A stretch of 64,000 nucleotides of DNA from Bradyrhizobium vignae. Lineage in GTDB: Bacteria > Pseudomonadota > Alphaproteobacteria > Rhizobiales > Xanthobacteraceae. The first letter of the stretch is position 1; every line of letters starts with the position of its first letter. The stretch lies in NCBI RefSeq assembly GCF_004114425.1, contig NZ_RDQF01000009.1, forward strand, positions 1-64,000, in the 5' to 3' direction. Shown piece by piece: positions 40,491 through 47,927 of this stretch. The translations under genes were made by a program, and so were the position numbers. The notes under the pieces are model-generated. The model was not told where the DNA came from and searched no databases. It was given only the letters and a program-made list of their open reading frames with translations.

Positions 40491-41504
40491 TCAATCGACG
40501 CTGATGATCAGCTTGCCGTGATTTTCACCGCGGTAGAGTTGTGCGATTGCGCCGGGGGCATGCGCCAGCCCCGGGAGGATCTCCTCGTCGTGGACGATCT
40601 TGCCGGTAAGCGCGAGTTCGGCGAGGCGCGCCGCGGCCGCGTCGAATTCGGCGAGGTGATCGAAGATGATGAAGCCCGACCAGCACAGGCGGCGCGTGAG
40701 AATCTCGCGTTCGGGCCGCGGCCCGCTCGGGACGGGCGTCCAGGACGCATTCGCGGCCGTGCCGCACTGGATGATGCGTCCGCGCAGCCGCATGGTCCGA
40801 ATCGCGGCATCGGCGATCGCGCCGCCAGTGTTGTCGAAGAAGATATCATTGCCATCAGGGCATGCCGCGCGAAGCGCCGCCCCAAGGTCGGCGGTCTCGC
40901 GGTAGTTGATCATGTCCTGATAGCCATACCGGGCCTTGGCCTGTGCCATCTTGTCGGCGGAGCTGGTGAGGCCGACCGCAGGGCAGCCTGCGATGCGCGC
41001 GAGCTGGCCGACGAAGCTTCCGACGCTGCCGGCAGCCGTCGACACCAGCACGTGCTCGCCGGGCTTGGGATGACCTAGGCCGTGAAAGGCAAGATAGGCA
41101 GTCAGGCCGTTCATGCCGAGCACGCTGAGATTGGCGCTGAGCGGGAGGGCGGACGGAACGACCCGCCGCAGAACGGCGTCCGGTTTGGTGACGCAATAGC
41201 GCTGCCAGCCAAACCATCCATAGACGAACTCGCCGGCGCGAAATTCCGGCACATTGCTTTCGACGATCTCGCCCACGGCGAGCGCGCGCATCGGTGTGTT
41301 CAGCGGTACGGGCGCGCTGTAGTTCCCCTCGTCATTGGCCCATCCGCGCTGCGCCGGATCGACCGAAAGATAGCGGTTTTCGACCAGAATCTCGCCTTTG
41401 CCGGGCGCGGACACCGGCTCCGTCGTGAGCGTGAAGTGTTCGGCCTGCGGTATCCCATTTGGCCGGGTCGTCAGCCGCACCTGTCGATTTTCGCGCAAGG
41501 ACAT
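40491..41504 (-). CDS. NADP-dependent medium-chain oxidoreductase (leukotriene B4 dehydrogenase/PTGR type)
   Basis: The 337-residue MDR has no zinc ligands and follows the PTGR1/YncB pattern: LSVDPAQRGW near the start, NGLTAYLAFHGLGHPKPGEHVLV, and the nucleotide loop AAGSVGSFVGQLARI, then DNTGGAI. Such enzymes reduce alpha,beta-unsaturated ketones or enoyl compounds with NADPH. The start at 41504 is the first ATG inside the conserved region. It is divergent from the MaoC-CitE-dehydrogenase operon, with a near-perfect operator between them. Confidence 0.9.
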   Translation of the reverse strand: MSLRENRQVRLTTRPNGIPQAEHFTLTTEPVSAPGKGEILVENRYLSVDPAQRGWANDEGNYSAPVPLNTPMRALAVGEIVESNVPEFRAGEFVYGWFGWQRYCVTKPDAVLRRVVPSALPLSANLSVLGMNGLTAYLAFHGLGHPKPGEHVLVSTAAGSVGSFVGQLARIAGCPAVGLTSSADKMAQAKARYGYQDMINYRETADLGAALRAACPDGNDIFFDNTGGAIADAAIRTMRLRGRIIQCGTAANASWTPVPSGPRPEREILTRRLCWSGFIIFDHLAEFDAAAARLAELALTGKIVHDEEILPGLAHAPGAIAQLYRGENHGKLIISVD

Positions 41505-41522
41505 GAGCGTTCCCCACAATTG

Positions 41523-41536
41523 GTACACTTGTGTAC
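41523..41536. promoter_or_regulatory. GTACAC-type operator (GTACAC-TT-GTGTAC)
   Basis: Perfect 6-bp arms flank TT; the 13-mer matches the shared element at 12 of 13. It lies 19 bp from the MDR start and 96 bp before the MaoC start. Confidence 0.78.
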
Positions 41537-41631
41537 GATCTGAGTATACGGTAGAAATCGGACGGGAGACAAGGACAACGCGGCGGCCGCGGCCGTCGCT
41601 CTACCCTGCAACATATGACAAGAGGCAAGCA

Positions 41632-42084
41632 ATGGCGGGGCTCTACTTCGAGCAATTCTCGGTTGGACAGATCTTTGTCCATGAGATCCGGCGCACGGTG
41701 ACGGATATGGACAACATCCTGTTCTCGTCGCTGACCTACAATCCGGCGGCGGTCCATATCGATCACGAATATGCCAAGGGCACCGAGTTCGGGAAGCCCC
41801 TGATGAATTCGATCTTCACGCTCGGCCTGATCATCGGCTTGTCGGTCCAGGACACGACGCTGGGAACCACCGTCGGCAACCTGGGCATGGAGGACACCAA
41901 ATTCCCGCGGCCGGTGTTTGCTGGCGACACGCTGCGGGCCGAGACCAAAGTGATTGCGGTCAGGGAGAGCAAATCGCGTCCGACGCAGGGCATTGTGACG
42001 TTCGAACATCGCGGCTTCAATCAGCGCGATGAGGAAGTGGTCTATTGCCGCAGGAGCGGATTGATGATGCGGAGGCCCGCATGA
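41632..42084 (+). CDS. MaoC-like dehydratase, mesaconyl-CoA hydratase-like
   Basis: The 150-residue single hot-dog protein has FEQFSVGQIFVHEIRRTVTD (about residues 6-25), YNPAAVHIDHEYA near residue 37 where the catalytic Asp/His-type motif sits, and FPRPVFAGDTLRAET. It is nearer to bacterial mesaconyl-CoA hydratase and itaconyl-type hydratases than to the large hydratase-2 protein at 31203. Its stop overlaps the CitE-like start (ATGA), so the pair probably acts in sequence on a hydroxyacyl-CoA that the lyase then splits. Confidence 0.9.
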   Translation: MAGLYFEQFSVGQIFVHEIRRTVTDMDNILFSSLTYNPAAVHIDHEYAKGTEFGKPLMNSIFTLGLIIGLSVQDTTLGTTVGNLGMEDTKFPRPVFAGDTLRAETKVIAVRESKSRPTQGIVTFEHRGFNQRDEEVVYCRRSGLMMRRPA

Positions 42085-42962
42085 AGCTGCGCTCGCTTCT
42101 CTTCGTGCCTGCCGACAGCGAGCGCAAGTTCGCCAAGGCGGACGGCATCGGCGCCGATGCGCTGATCCTCGACCTCGAGGATTCCGTGGCCCCCGGACGC
42201 AAGGCCTTTGCGCGAGGCGCGGTGAAGGAACTTTTAGGCGGCGGGCCACGCAATTGGTCGTTCCTGGTTCGCATCAATCCGTTCGGGACGGGGCTCACGC
42301 TGGAGGATCTGGCGGCGGTGGTTCGCCCGGGTCTCGACGGCGTCCTCATCCCGAAGGTCAACGGCATCGAGGACGTCGATCTCGTTTCCCACTATGTCGA
42401 CGTGCTGGAGGTCGCGACCGGCGTTTCACCGGGGCATGTCAAGCTGCTGGTTGTTGCGACCGAAACGCCGGCCGCCATGATCGGCTTCAATGGCTACGCC
42501 CGCAAGAACAGCCGGCTGGTCGCGATGACCTGGGGGGCGGAGGACCTGAGCGCCGCTCTGGGCGCGCTTACGAACAAGGAACCGGACGGCGCCTGGACCT
42601 TCCCGTACCAGGTGGCGCGCGCGCAATGCCTGTTCGCGGCGGGCGCAGCCGGCGTCGCCGCGCTGGATACGCTCTATGCGGATTTCAGGGATCAGGACGG
42701 CCTGGCCGAAAGCTGCCGCCTCGCACGCCGCGACGGCTTCGTCGGTCGGGTCGCGATCCACCCGGATCAAGTCGCGACCATCAATACCTGTTTCACGCCC
42801 TCGGATGCCGATCTTGCGCACGCACGCCGCGTGGTCGCGGCGTTCGCTGCGTCGCCGGATGTCGGAACGGTCGGGATCGACGGGAAGATGTACGACATTC
42901 CGCATCTGGTCGCAGCGCGGCGCACCCTTGCGTCGGTTGGGGAGGGACATTCGAATGAATAA
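42081..42962 (+). CDS. CitE/HpcH-family lyase (malyl-CoA or citramalyl-CoA lyase-like)
   Basis: The 293-residue TIM-barrel protein has RSLLFVPADSERK, the substrate-binding arginine region LVRINPFGT, and the magnesium ligands in VATETPAA (Glu) and MTWGAEDLSAALGA (Asp). The family performs retro-Claisen cleavage of 3-hydroxyacyl-CoAs such as (3S)-malyl-, citramalyl- or beta-methylmalyl-CoA, giving acetyl- or propionyl-CoA plus a keto acid. With the coupled MaoC hydratase it could clear a branched dicarboxylic end product. The dehydrogenase gene overlaps its 3' end by 8 bp. Confidence 0.92.
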   Translation: MKLRSLLFVPADSERKFAKADGIGADALILDLEDSVAPGRKAFARGAVKELLGGGPRNWSFLVRINPFGTGLTLEDLAAVVRPGLDGVLIPKVNGIEDVDLVSHYVDVLEVATGVSPGHVKLLVVATETPAAMIGFNGYARKNSRLVAMTWGAEDLSAALGALTNKEPDGAWTFPYQVARAQCLFAAGAAGVAALDTLYADFRDQDGLAESCRLARRDGFVGRVAIHPDQVATINTCFTPSDADLAHARRVVAAFAASPDVGTVGIDGKMYDIPHLVAARRTLASVGEGHSNE

Positions 42963-44142
42963 CAGGTCATTCTCCAACCAGCTCGACGTGCCGGAGGATC
43001 ACGCCGCGATACGCGAAGGCGTGCGCGCGGTCGTCTCGCGGTTCGATGATGAGTACTGGCTGGCGCGCGATGACGACGGCGAATTTCCCCGCGAATTCCA
43101 TCGCGCCATGGCCGACGCCGGCTGGCTCGGCATCACCATGCCGGAAGAGTATGGCGGGGCCGGGCTGGGTGTCACCGAGGCCGCAATCATGATGCATGAG
43201 GTCGCGAGCCATGGCGGCGGCATGACCTCGGCGTCGGCCGTACATATCAATCTGTTTGGACCGCACCCGATCGTGGTGAAGGGAACCGACGACCAGAAGC
43301 GGCGCTGGGTGCCGCGCCTGGTGTCGGGCGAGGACCAATGCTGCTTCGGCTTCACGGAGCCCGATGCCGGATTGAACACCACGCGCATCAAGACGTTCGC
43401 CGAGAAGGTGCCTGGCGGCTATCGCGTATACGGACAAAAGGTCTGGACGTCGACTGCGCAGATCGCAAACAAGATCATGCTGTTGACCCGAACGACGAAG
43501 TTCGAGCACTGCAAGCGGCCCACCGACGGCATCACCATCTTCTATACCGACCTCGATCGTTCCAAGATCGAGGTACGTCGTATCCCGAAGATGGGACGCA
43601 AGGCTGTCGATTCCAACGCCATCTTCATTGATGGCCTCTTCATCCCCGAGACCGATCGAATCGGCGAAGAAGGCAAGGGCTTCTCCTACATCCTGCACAG
43701 TCTCAATCCCGAACGCATCCTGATCGCGGTCGAGGCCATCGGAATTGGGCAGGATGCGCTACGACGGGCAACGCAATACGCCAAAGAACGTGTGGTCTTC
43801 GACCGTCCGATCGGTCAGAACCAGGGCATCCAGCACCCGCTCGCCGAGAAATGGATGTACCTCGAGTCAGCGTGGCTGATGGCGATGCGCGCCGCCTGGC
43901 TCTATGATGCCGGCAAGCCGTGTGGCGCCGAGGCCAACAGTGCCAAATTCCTCGGTGCGAGAGCCGGGCATGATGCCGCGTGGCAGGCGATCATGACCCA
44001 CGGCGGCTTCGGATACGCCAAGGAGTATCACGTCGAGCGGCTGTTCCGCGAGGTTTCGATCACCCGTCTTGCGCCAATCACCGAGCAGCTCATGCTGAGC
44101 TTCATTGCCGAGAAGGTGCTCGACCTGCCGAAGAGCTACTGA
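42955..44142 (+). CDS. Acyl-CoA dehydrogenase (catalytic Glu in ERI position)
   Basis: The 395-residue dehydrogenase starts at ATG 42955 inside the CitE gene end. It has MPEEYGGAGLGVTEA, the FAD loop FTEPDAGLNTTRIKT, VWTSTAQIANK and HGGFGYAKEYHVERLFRE. The C-terminal glutamate motif is absent (it reads LAPITEQLM). A glutamate in LNPERILIAVEA occupies the place used by isovaleryl- and long-chain-type enzymes. It is therefore likely active, with a branched or cyclic acyl-CoA as possible substrate. It is the third gene of the MaoC-CitE operon and ends in a hairpin shared with the convergent dehydrogenase gene. Confidence 0.92.
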   Translation: MNNRSFSNQLDVPEDHAAIREGVRAVVSRFDDEYWLARDDDGEFPREFHRAMADAGWLGITMPEEYGGAGLGVTEAAIMMHEVASHGGGMTSASAVHINLFGPHPIVVKGTDDQKRRWVPRLVSGEDQCCFGFTEPDAGLNTTRIKTFAEKVPGGYRVYGQKVWTSTAQIANKIMLLTRTTKFEHCKRPTDGITIFYTDLDRSKIEVRRIPKMGRKAVDSNAIFIDGLFIPETDRIGEEGKGFSYILHSLNPERILIAVEAIGIGQDALRRATQYAKERVVFDRPIGQNQGIQHPLAEKWMYLESAWLMAMRAAWLYDAGKPCGAEANSAKFLGARAGHDAAWQAIMTHGGFGYAKEYHVERLFREVSITRLAPITEQLMLSFIAEKVLDLPKSY

Positions 44143-44162
44143 CGCGCGCCGTCGGCGCGTCA
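44140..44162. terminator. Bidirectional terminator-like hairpin
   Basis: TGACGCGC (44140-44147) and GCGCGTCA (44155-44162) form a perfect 8-bp GC-rich stem with a 7-base loop. The stem contains the stop codons of both convergent dehydrogenase genes. There is no clear T-run, so efficiency is uncertain. Confidence 0.5.
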
Positions 44163-45305
44163 GAGATTGCGGGAGATCAACTCCCGCATGATCTCCGATG
44201 TGCCGCCATAGATCCGCAGTACGCGTGCGTCCGCGAACAGGCGGCAGATCTCGTATTCGCGCATGAAGCCATAGCCGCCAAAGAACTGCAGGCACTGATC
44301 GACCAGTCGCCCGTGCATTTCGGTGACCCACAGTTTTGCGGTCGACGCGGCGTAAGTCGTCAGTTCGCCGCGGACATGCTGGCTCAGGCACTGATCGACA
44401 TAAGCCCAGCCGACCTGAAGATCGGATTTGAGGTCCGCGAGCTTGAAGCGCGTGTTCTGGTAAGAGCCGATGGCATGTCCGAAGGCCTTGCGCTCCAGGA
44501 CGTAGGCCTTGGTGATGTCGAAGGCCTTTTGCGCCGATGCGATCGAGTGAAGGGCGATCGTGAGACGCTCCTGCGGCAGCTCGCTCATCAGCGCAGCCAT
44601 TGCGCCGCCTTCCGAGCCAAGCAGATTGGTGACGGGCACGCGGACCTGGTCGAAGAAGAGCTCCGATGTGTCGGAAGAGAGATGACCGAGCTTGTCGAGA
44701 TTGCGACCGTGACGAAAGCCGGGCCGGTCGGTTTCGACGAGGATCAGGCTCATGCCGCGGGATCCGCCGTCCGGATTGGTACGTGTCACCGCGATGACGA
44801 GGTCGCACATCTGACCGTTCGAAATGAAGGTCTTCTGCCCGGAGATGACATACTCGTCGCCGTCGCGCACGGCGCGGGTGCGAATGCCCTGAAGATCGCT
44901 GCCGGTCCCCGGTTCGGTCATGGCGATAGCGCAGACGGCTTCACCCGACACCATGCGCGGCAGCCATTTTCTCTTCTGCTCTTCGGTGCCGTAGCTGAGG
45001 AGATAGCCGCAGCAGACATCGTTGTGGACCGAGAAGTCGGTGGCTGGACCCGCGAAGCCCGAATAGGCGAGCTCTTCGATGACGACGGCGTTGTGGCGGA
45101 AATCACCACCGATGCCGCCATATTGCTCCGGCACCTGGGGACAGAGCAGGCCAGCATCGCCTGCCGCCGGCCATAATGCGCGATCAATGATCCCGGCCTT
45201 CTCCCATTCCTGGAAATGCGGCGCAATCTTCGATGCGGCGAAGCGCCGGACGCTTTCGCGCAGGAGGGCGTGCTCTTCGTCGAATACGGGGCGATTGGGC
45301 AGCAT
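44160..45305 (-). CDS. Acyl-CoA dehydrogenase, long-chain/isovaleryl-type active site
   Basis: The 381-residue protein has CPQVPEQYGGIGGDFRHN, the FAD loop MTEPGTGSDLQGIRT and SGQKTFISNGQMCDL. The C-terminal motif is IYGGTSEIMRELI, and the catalytic glutamate lies in LPQERLTIALHS, as in long-chain acyl-CoA dehydrogenase. It is closely similar to the protein encoded at 47928, with shared blocks around ISNGQ(M/L)CD and GGTSEIM/GGSIEIM, suggesting duplication. It is the last gene of the minus-strand series 49109-44160 that also encodes BadH-, BadI- and BKACE-like enzymes. Confidence 0.92.
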   Translation of the reverse strand: MLPNRPVFDEEHALLRESVRRFAASKIAPHFQEWEKAGIIDRALWPAAGDAGLLCPQVPEQYGGIGGDFRHNAVVIEELAYSGFAGPATDFSVHNDVCCGYLLSYGTEEQKRKWLPRMVSGEAVCAIAMTEPGTGSDLQGIRTRAVRDGDEYVISGQKTFISNGQMCDLVIAVTRTNPDGGSRGMSLILVETDRPGFRHGRNLDKLGHLSSDTSELFFDQVRVPVTNLLGSEGGAMAALMSELPQERLTIALHSIASAQKAFDITKAYVLERKAFGHAIGSYQNTRFKLADLKSDLQVGWAYVDQCLSQHVRGELTTYAASTAKLWVTEMHGRLVDQCLQFFGGYGFMREYEICRLFADARVLRIYGGTSEIMRELISRNL

Positions 45306-45344
45306 GTCTGTCCGCCATGGGTTGAGAGCTAGAAGCGTTGAGAG

Positions 45345-46274
45345 CTAGAACGCGACCTTGTCGCCGCCCTTGAGCTGAAGGATTTCACGGGCCTCGTCCG
45401 GACTTGCGATCTCGAGCCCCAGGCCTTCGATGATCTTGCGCACCTGCGTCACCTGTGTCGCATTGGTTTCGGCGAGACGGCCGGCGCCGAGCCAGAGGCT
45501 GTCCTCGAGACCGACACGGACGTTGCCGCCCATTGCGGCCGCCATGGCGGCAACCGGCATCTGTGCGCGACCCGCGCCGAGCACGGACCAGCGATAATTG
45601 TCGCCGAACAGCCGGTCGGCGGTTCGCTTCATGTGCATGACGTCGTCTGGATGCGAGCCGATCCCGCCGAGCAGTCCGAAGCAGGTCTGGATGAAGAGGG
45701 GCGCCTTCACCAGCCCCTCGGTCCAGAAATAGTGCAGGTTATAGAGATGGCTGGTGTCGTAACATTCGAACTCGTAGCGCGCGCCGGAGCTGTTGAGCGT
45801 CTCCAAGGCGTAACGGATATCCTTGAACGAGTTGCGGAAGACGAGGTCATGCGAGCCCTCCAGCATCTCCGGCTCCCAGTCGTGCTTGAACGACTTGTAT
45901 CGCTTCAGCATCGGGAACAGGCCGAAGTTCATCGATCCCATGTTGAGGCTCGCGACTTCCGGCTTCCAGGTCGCCGCCGGGCGAACGCGCTCCTCGACCG
46001 TCATGTAGGGGGAGCCACCGGTCGTGAGATTCACGACGACGTTGGAACCTTGCTTTATGACACGTAGGAACGGCTCGAACGCCTCGGGCGATTGATCCGG
46101 GCGTCCATCGACCGGATTTCGCGCGTGCAGGTGCACGATTGCGGCGCCGGCCGCCGCCGCGCCGAGCGCGGACTCGGCGATCTCCGCCGCCGTCACCGGC
46201 AGGTGCGGCGACATCGACGGTGTGTGGATCGACCCGGTAACCGCGCAGGAGATGATGACCTTGTGAGGCGCCAT
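45345..46274 (-). CDS. Beta-keto acid cleavage enzyme (BKACE, DUF849)
   Basis: The 309-residue zinc TIM-barrel protein has the family opening VIISCAVTGSIHTPSMSPHLP, the HLHARNP zinc ligands, LTTGGSPYMTVEER and VRVGLEDSLWL. BKACEs condense a beta-keto acid with acetyl-CoA, releasing acetoacetate and a new acyl-CoA. They thereby cleave a C-C bond and transfer CoA at once. Its presence beside BadH/BadI-like genes suggests processing of a ring-opened keto acid. It is co-directional with the BadI-like gene, 9 bp upstream of which its own start lies. Confidence 0.92.
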   Translation of the reverse strand: MAPHKVIISCAVTGSIHTPSMSPHLPVTAAEIAESALGAAAAGAAIVHLHARNPVDGRPDQSPEAFEPFLRVIKQGSNVVVNLTTGGSPYMTVEERVRPAATWKPEVASLNMGSMNFGLFPMLKRYKSFKHDWEPEMLEGSHDLVFRNSFKDIRYALETLNSSGARYEFECYDTSHLYNLHYFWTEGLVKAPLFIQTCFGLLGGIGSHPDDVMHMKRTADRLFGDNYRWSVLGAGRAQMPVAAMAAAMGGNVRVGLEDSLWLGAGRLAETNATQVTQVRKIIEGLGLEIASPDEAREILQLKGGDKVAF

Positions 46275-46283
46275 GGGGGGCCC

Positions 46284-47078
46284 TTAGCGCGTGAACTTGT
46301 GGAAGTCCGGATCGCGCTTCTCGTTGAAGGCCGCGACGCCTTCCTTCGATTCCGCGGTGTCGTAGAACAGCTTTACGGCGTGGAGCGCGAAATTGCTGAT
46401 GCCGCGGATATTGTCGGAATCGGCATTGAAGGAGCGCTTTGCAAGCGCAAGCGCGGTCGGCGAGCGTTGCGCGAGCTTGTCGGTCCAGTCCTTTACGGCG
46501 GCGTCGAGCTGCGCCATGGGGACGACCTTGTTGACGAGACCCATCTCGCGCGCCTGTTCGGCGGTATAGCGCTCGTTCAGATACCAGATCTCCCGCGCCT
46601 TCTTGTCACCGACATGACGGGCCAGAAAAGCCGTGCCCCAGCCGGCATCCACCGAGCCGACCTTGGGGCCGACCTGGCCGAACTGGGCATGCTCTGCGGC
46701 GATCGTCAGGTCGCAAAGCGTTGCCAGCACGTTGCCGCCGCCAATCGCGAAGCCGTTGACGCGGGCGATCACGGGCTTCGGCACGTCGCGGATTAGACCC
46801 TGGATCTCGTTGATCGGCAGCCCGACCACGCCGCGGCCGTCATATTGGCCTTCATGGGCCGATTGGTCGCCGCCGGTGCAGAACGCCTTCTCGCCAGCGC
46901 CGGTCAGCACGATGCTGGCAACGTTGCGGTCGTTGGCGGCAAGCTGGAAGGCATGGATGAGCTCGTCCAGCGTGCGCGCGCGGAAAGCATTGTAGACCTT
47001 CGGCCGGTTGATGATGATCCATGCGGCGCGGTCGCGGATTTCGTAGATGACGTCGGTGAATTGCTTGGGATCGGTCAT
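46284..47078 (-). CDS. 2-ketocyclohexanecarboxyl-CoA hydrolase-like (BadI type) crotonase
   Basis: The 264-residue crotonase-family protein is recognisably BadI-like: DVIYEIRDRAAWIIINRP, AFCTGGDQSAHEG, GRGVVGLP, VNGFAIGGGNVLATLCDLTI and GQVGPKVGSVDAGWGTAFLA. In Rhodopseudomonas palustris BadI hydrolytically opens 2-ketocyclohexane-1-carboxyl-CoA to pimelyl-CoA; MenB and related Dieckmann-type enzymes share the fold. The gene follows the BadH-like SDR at 18 bp, repeating the known dehydrogenase-then-hydrolase order. The real substrate may carry extra substituents. Ring hydrolysis is inferred from similarity and context. Confidence 0.88.
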   Translation of the reverse strand: MTDPKQFTDVIYEIRDRAAWIIINRPKVYNAFRARTLDELIHAFQLAANDRNVASIVLTGAGEKAFCTGGDQSAHEGQYDGRGVVGLPINEIQGLIRDVPKPVIARVNGFAIGGGNVLATLCDLTIAAEHAQFGQVGPKVGSVDAGWGTAFLARHVGDKKAREIWYLNERYTAEQAREMGLVNKVVPMAQLDAAVKDWTDKLAQRSPTALALAKRSFNADSDNIRGISNFALHAVKLFYDTAESKEGVAAFNEKRDPDFHKFTR

Positions 47079-47096
47079 GAGATTTCCTCGCGCAGG

Positions 47097-47855
47097 TTAG
47101 ATCATGTTCATTCCGCCGGAGACGGAAATGGTTTGCCCGGTGATGAATTTGCCGTCGTCGGAAGCCAGCATCGCGACGATTCCGCCATAGTCGTCGGGCT
47201 CACCCATGCGCTTGAGCGGGATGCCTCTGAGCATGGCATCCTTCCATTTCACGGCGTGCTCGCCCTCGCCAAGCACCGTCGCCATCATTGGCGTGTTGGT
47301 GGGGCCGGGGCAGACGGCATTGAGCAGGACATTCTTGCGCGCCAACTCGCGCGCAAGCGATTTGGTGAAGGAGATCAGCCCGCCCTTGCAGGCGGAGTAG
47401 ACCGCCTCGTCGCTGGTGCCGACGCGCGCTGCATCGGATGCGATATTGACGATCCGGCCGCCGCCGCGCTCGGCCATCAGGGGCGCAATTGCCTTGTGGG
47501 TGTTGAGCGGCCCATAGAGGTTGATGCGGATGATCTTGTCCCACAGTTCCCGGTCGGTCTTCAGGAACGGCATCGGCCGGTCCCAGCCGGCATTGTTGAC
47601 CAGGAGCCAGATCGGTCCCAGGTCGGCCTCGACCTTGGCGACCGCAGCGTTGACGGAATCCGCATCGCCCACATCGACGGCATAGGTCTTGATGACGGCC
47701 TGCGGTGCGAGCTTCGCGGTCTCGTCGCCGCCTTGCGGATTGATATCGAAGATCGCGACCTTGCAACCTTCCTCGGCCAGCCGCAGCGTCAATCCTCGTC
47801 CGATGCCCTGTCCGCCGCCGGTCACGACGGCAACTTTTCCCGATAGGCCCTTCAA
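47097..47855 (-). CDS. 2-hydroxycyclohexanecarboxyl-CoA dehydrogenase-like SDR (BadH type)
   Basis: The 252-residue SDR has TGGGQGIGRGLTLRLAEEG, FDINPQGGDE, LLVNNAGWDRPMPF, VNIASDAARVGTSDEAVYSACKGG (in two parts, Ser, Tyr and Lys all present) and a C-terminal VSGGMNM. The NNAGWD and SDAARVG blocks are characteristic of BadH, which oxidises the hydroxyl on the ring to a ketone before BadI opens it. The gene lies directly ahead of the BadI-like one. It follows the dehydrogenase at 49109-47928 with a 72-bp gap. Confidence 0.87.
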   Translation of the reverse strand: MKGLSGKVAVVTGGGQGIGRGLTLRLAEEGCKVAIFDINPQGGDETAKLAPQAVIKTYAVDVGDADSVNAAVAKVEADLGPIWLLVNNAGWDRPMPFLKTDRELWDKIIRINLYGPLNTHKAIAPLMAERGGGRIVNIASDAARVGTSDEAVYSACKGGLISFTKSLARELARKNVLLNAVCPGPTNTPMMATVLGEGEHAVKWKDAMLRGIPLKRMGEPDDYGGIVAMLASDDGKFITGQTISVSGGMNMI

Positions 47856-47927
47856 CGTCGATCTCCCTTGTCGTTTTATCGTCTTGTCGTTTCTTTGGCG
47901 GCCTTCGATGGGTCGAAGGCGAGGGGG

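Noticed and set aside
40486..40499. GTCGAT-CA-ATCGAC as a terminator between convergent genes
   Set aside because: The 2-base loop and short stem are too weak for a terminator and it lies partly in coding sequence; likely coincidental.
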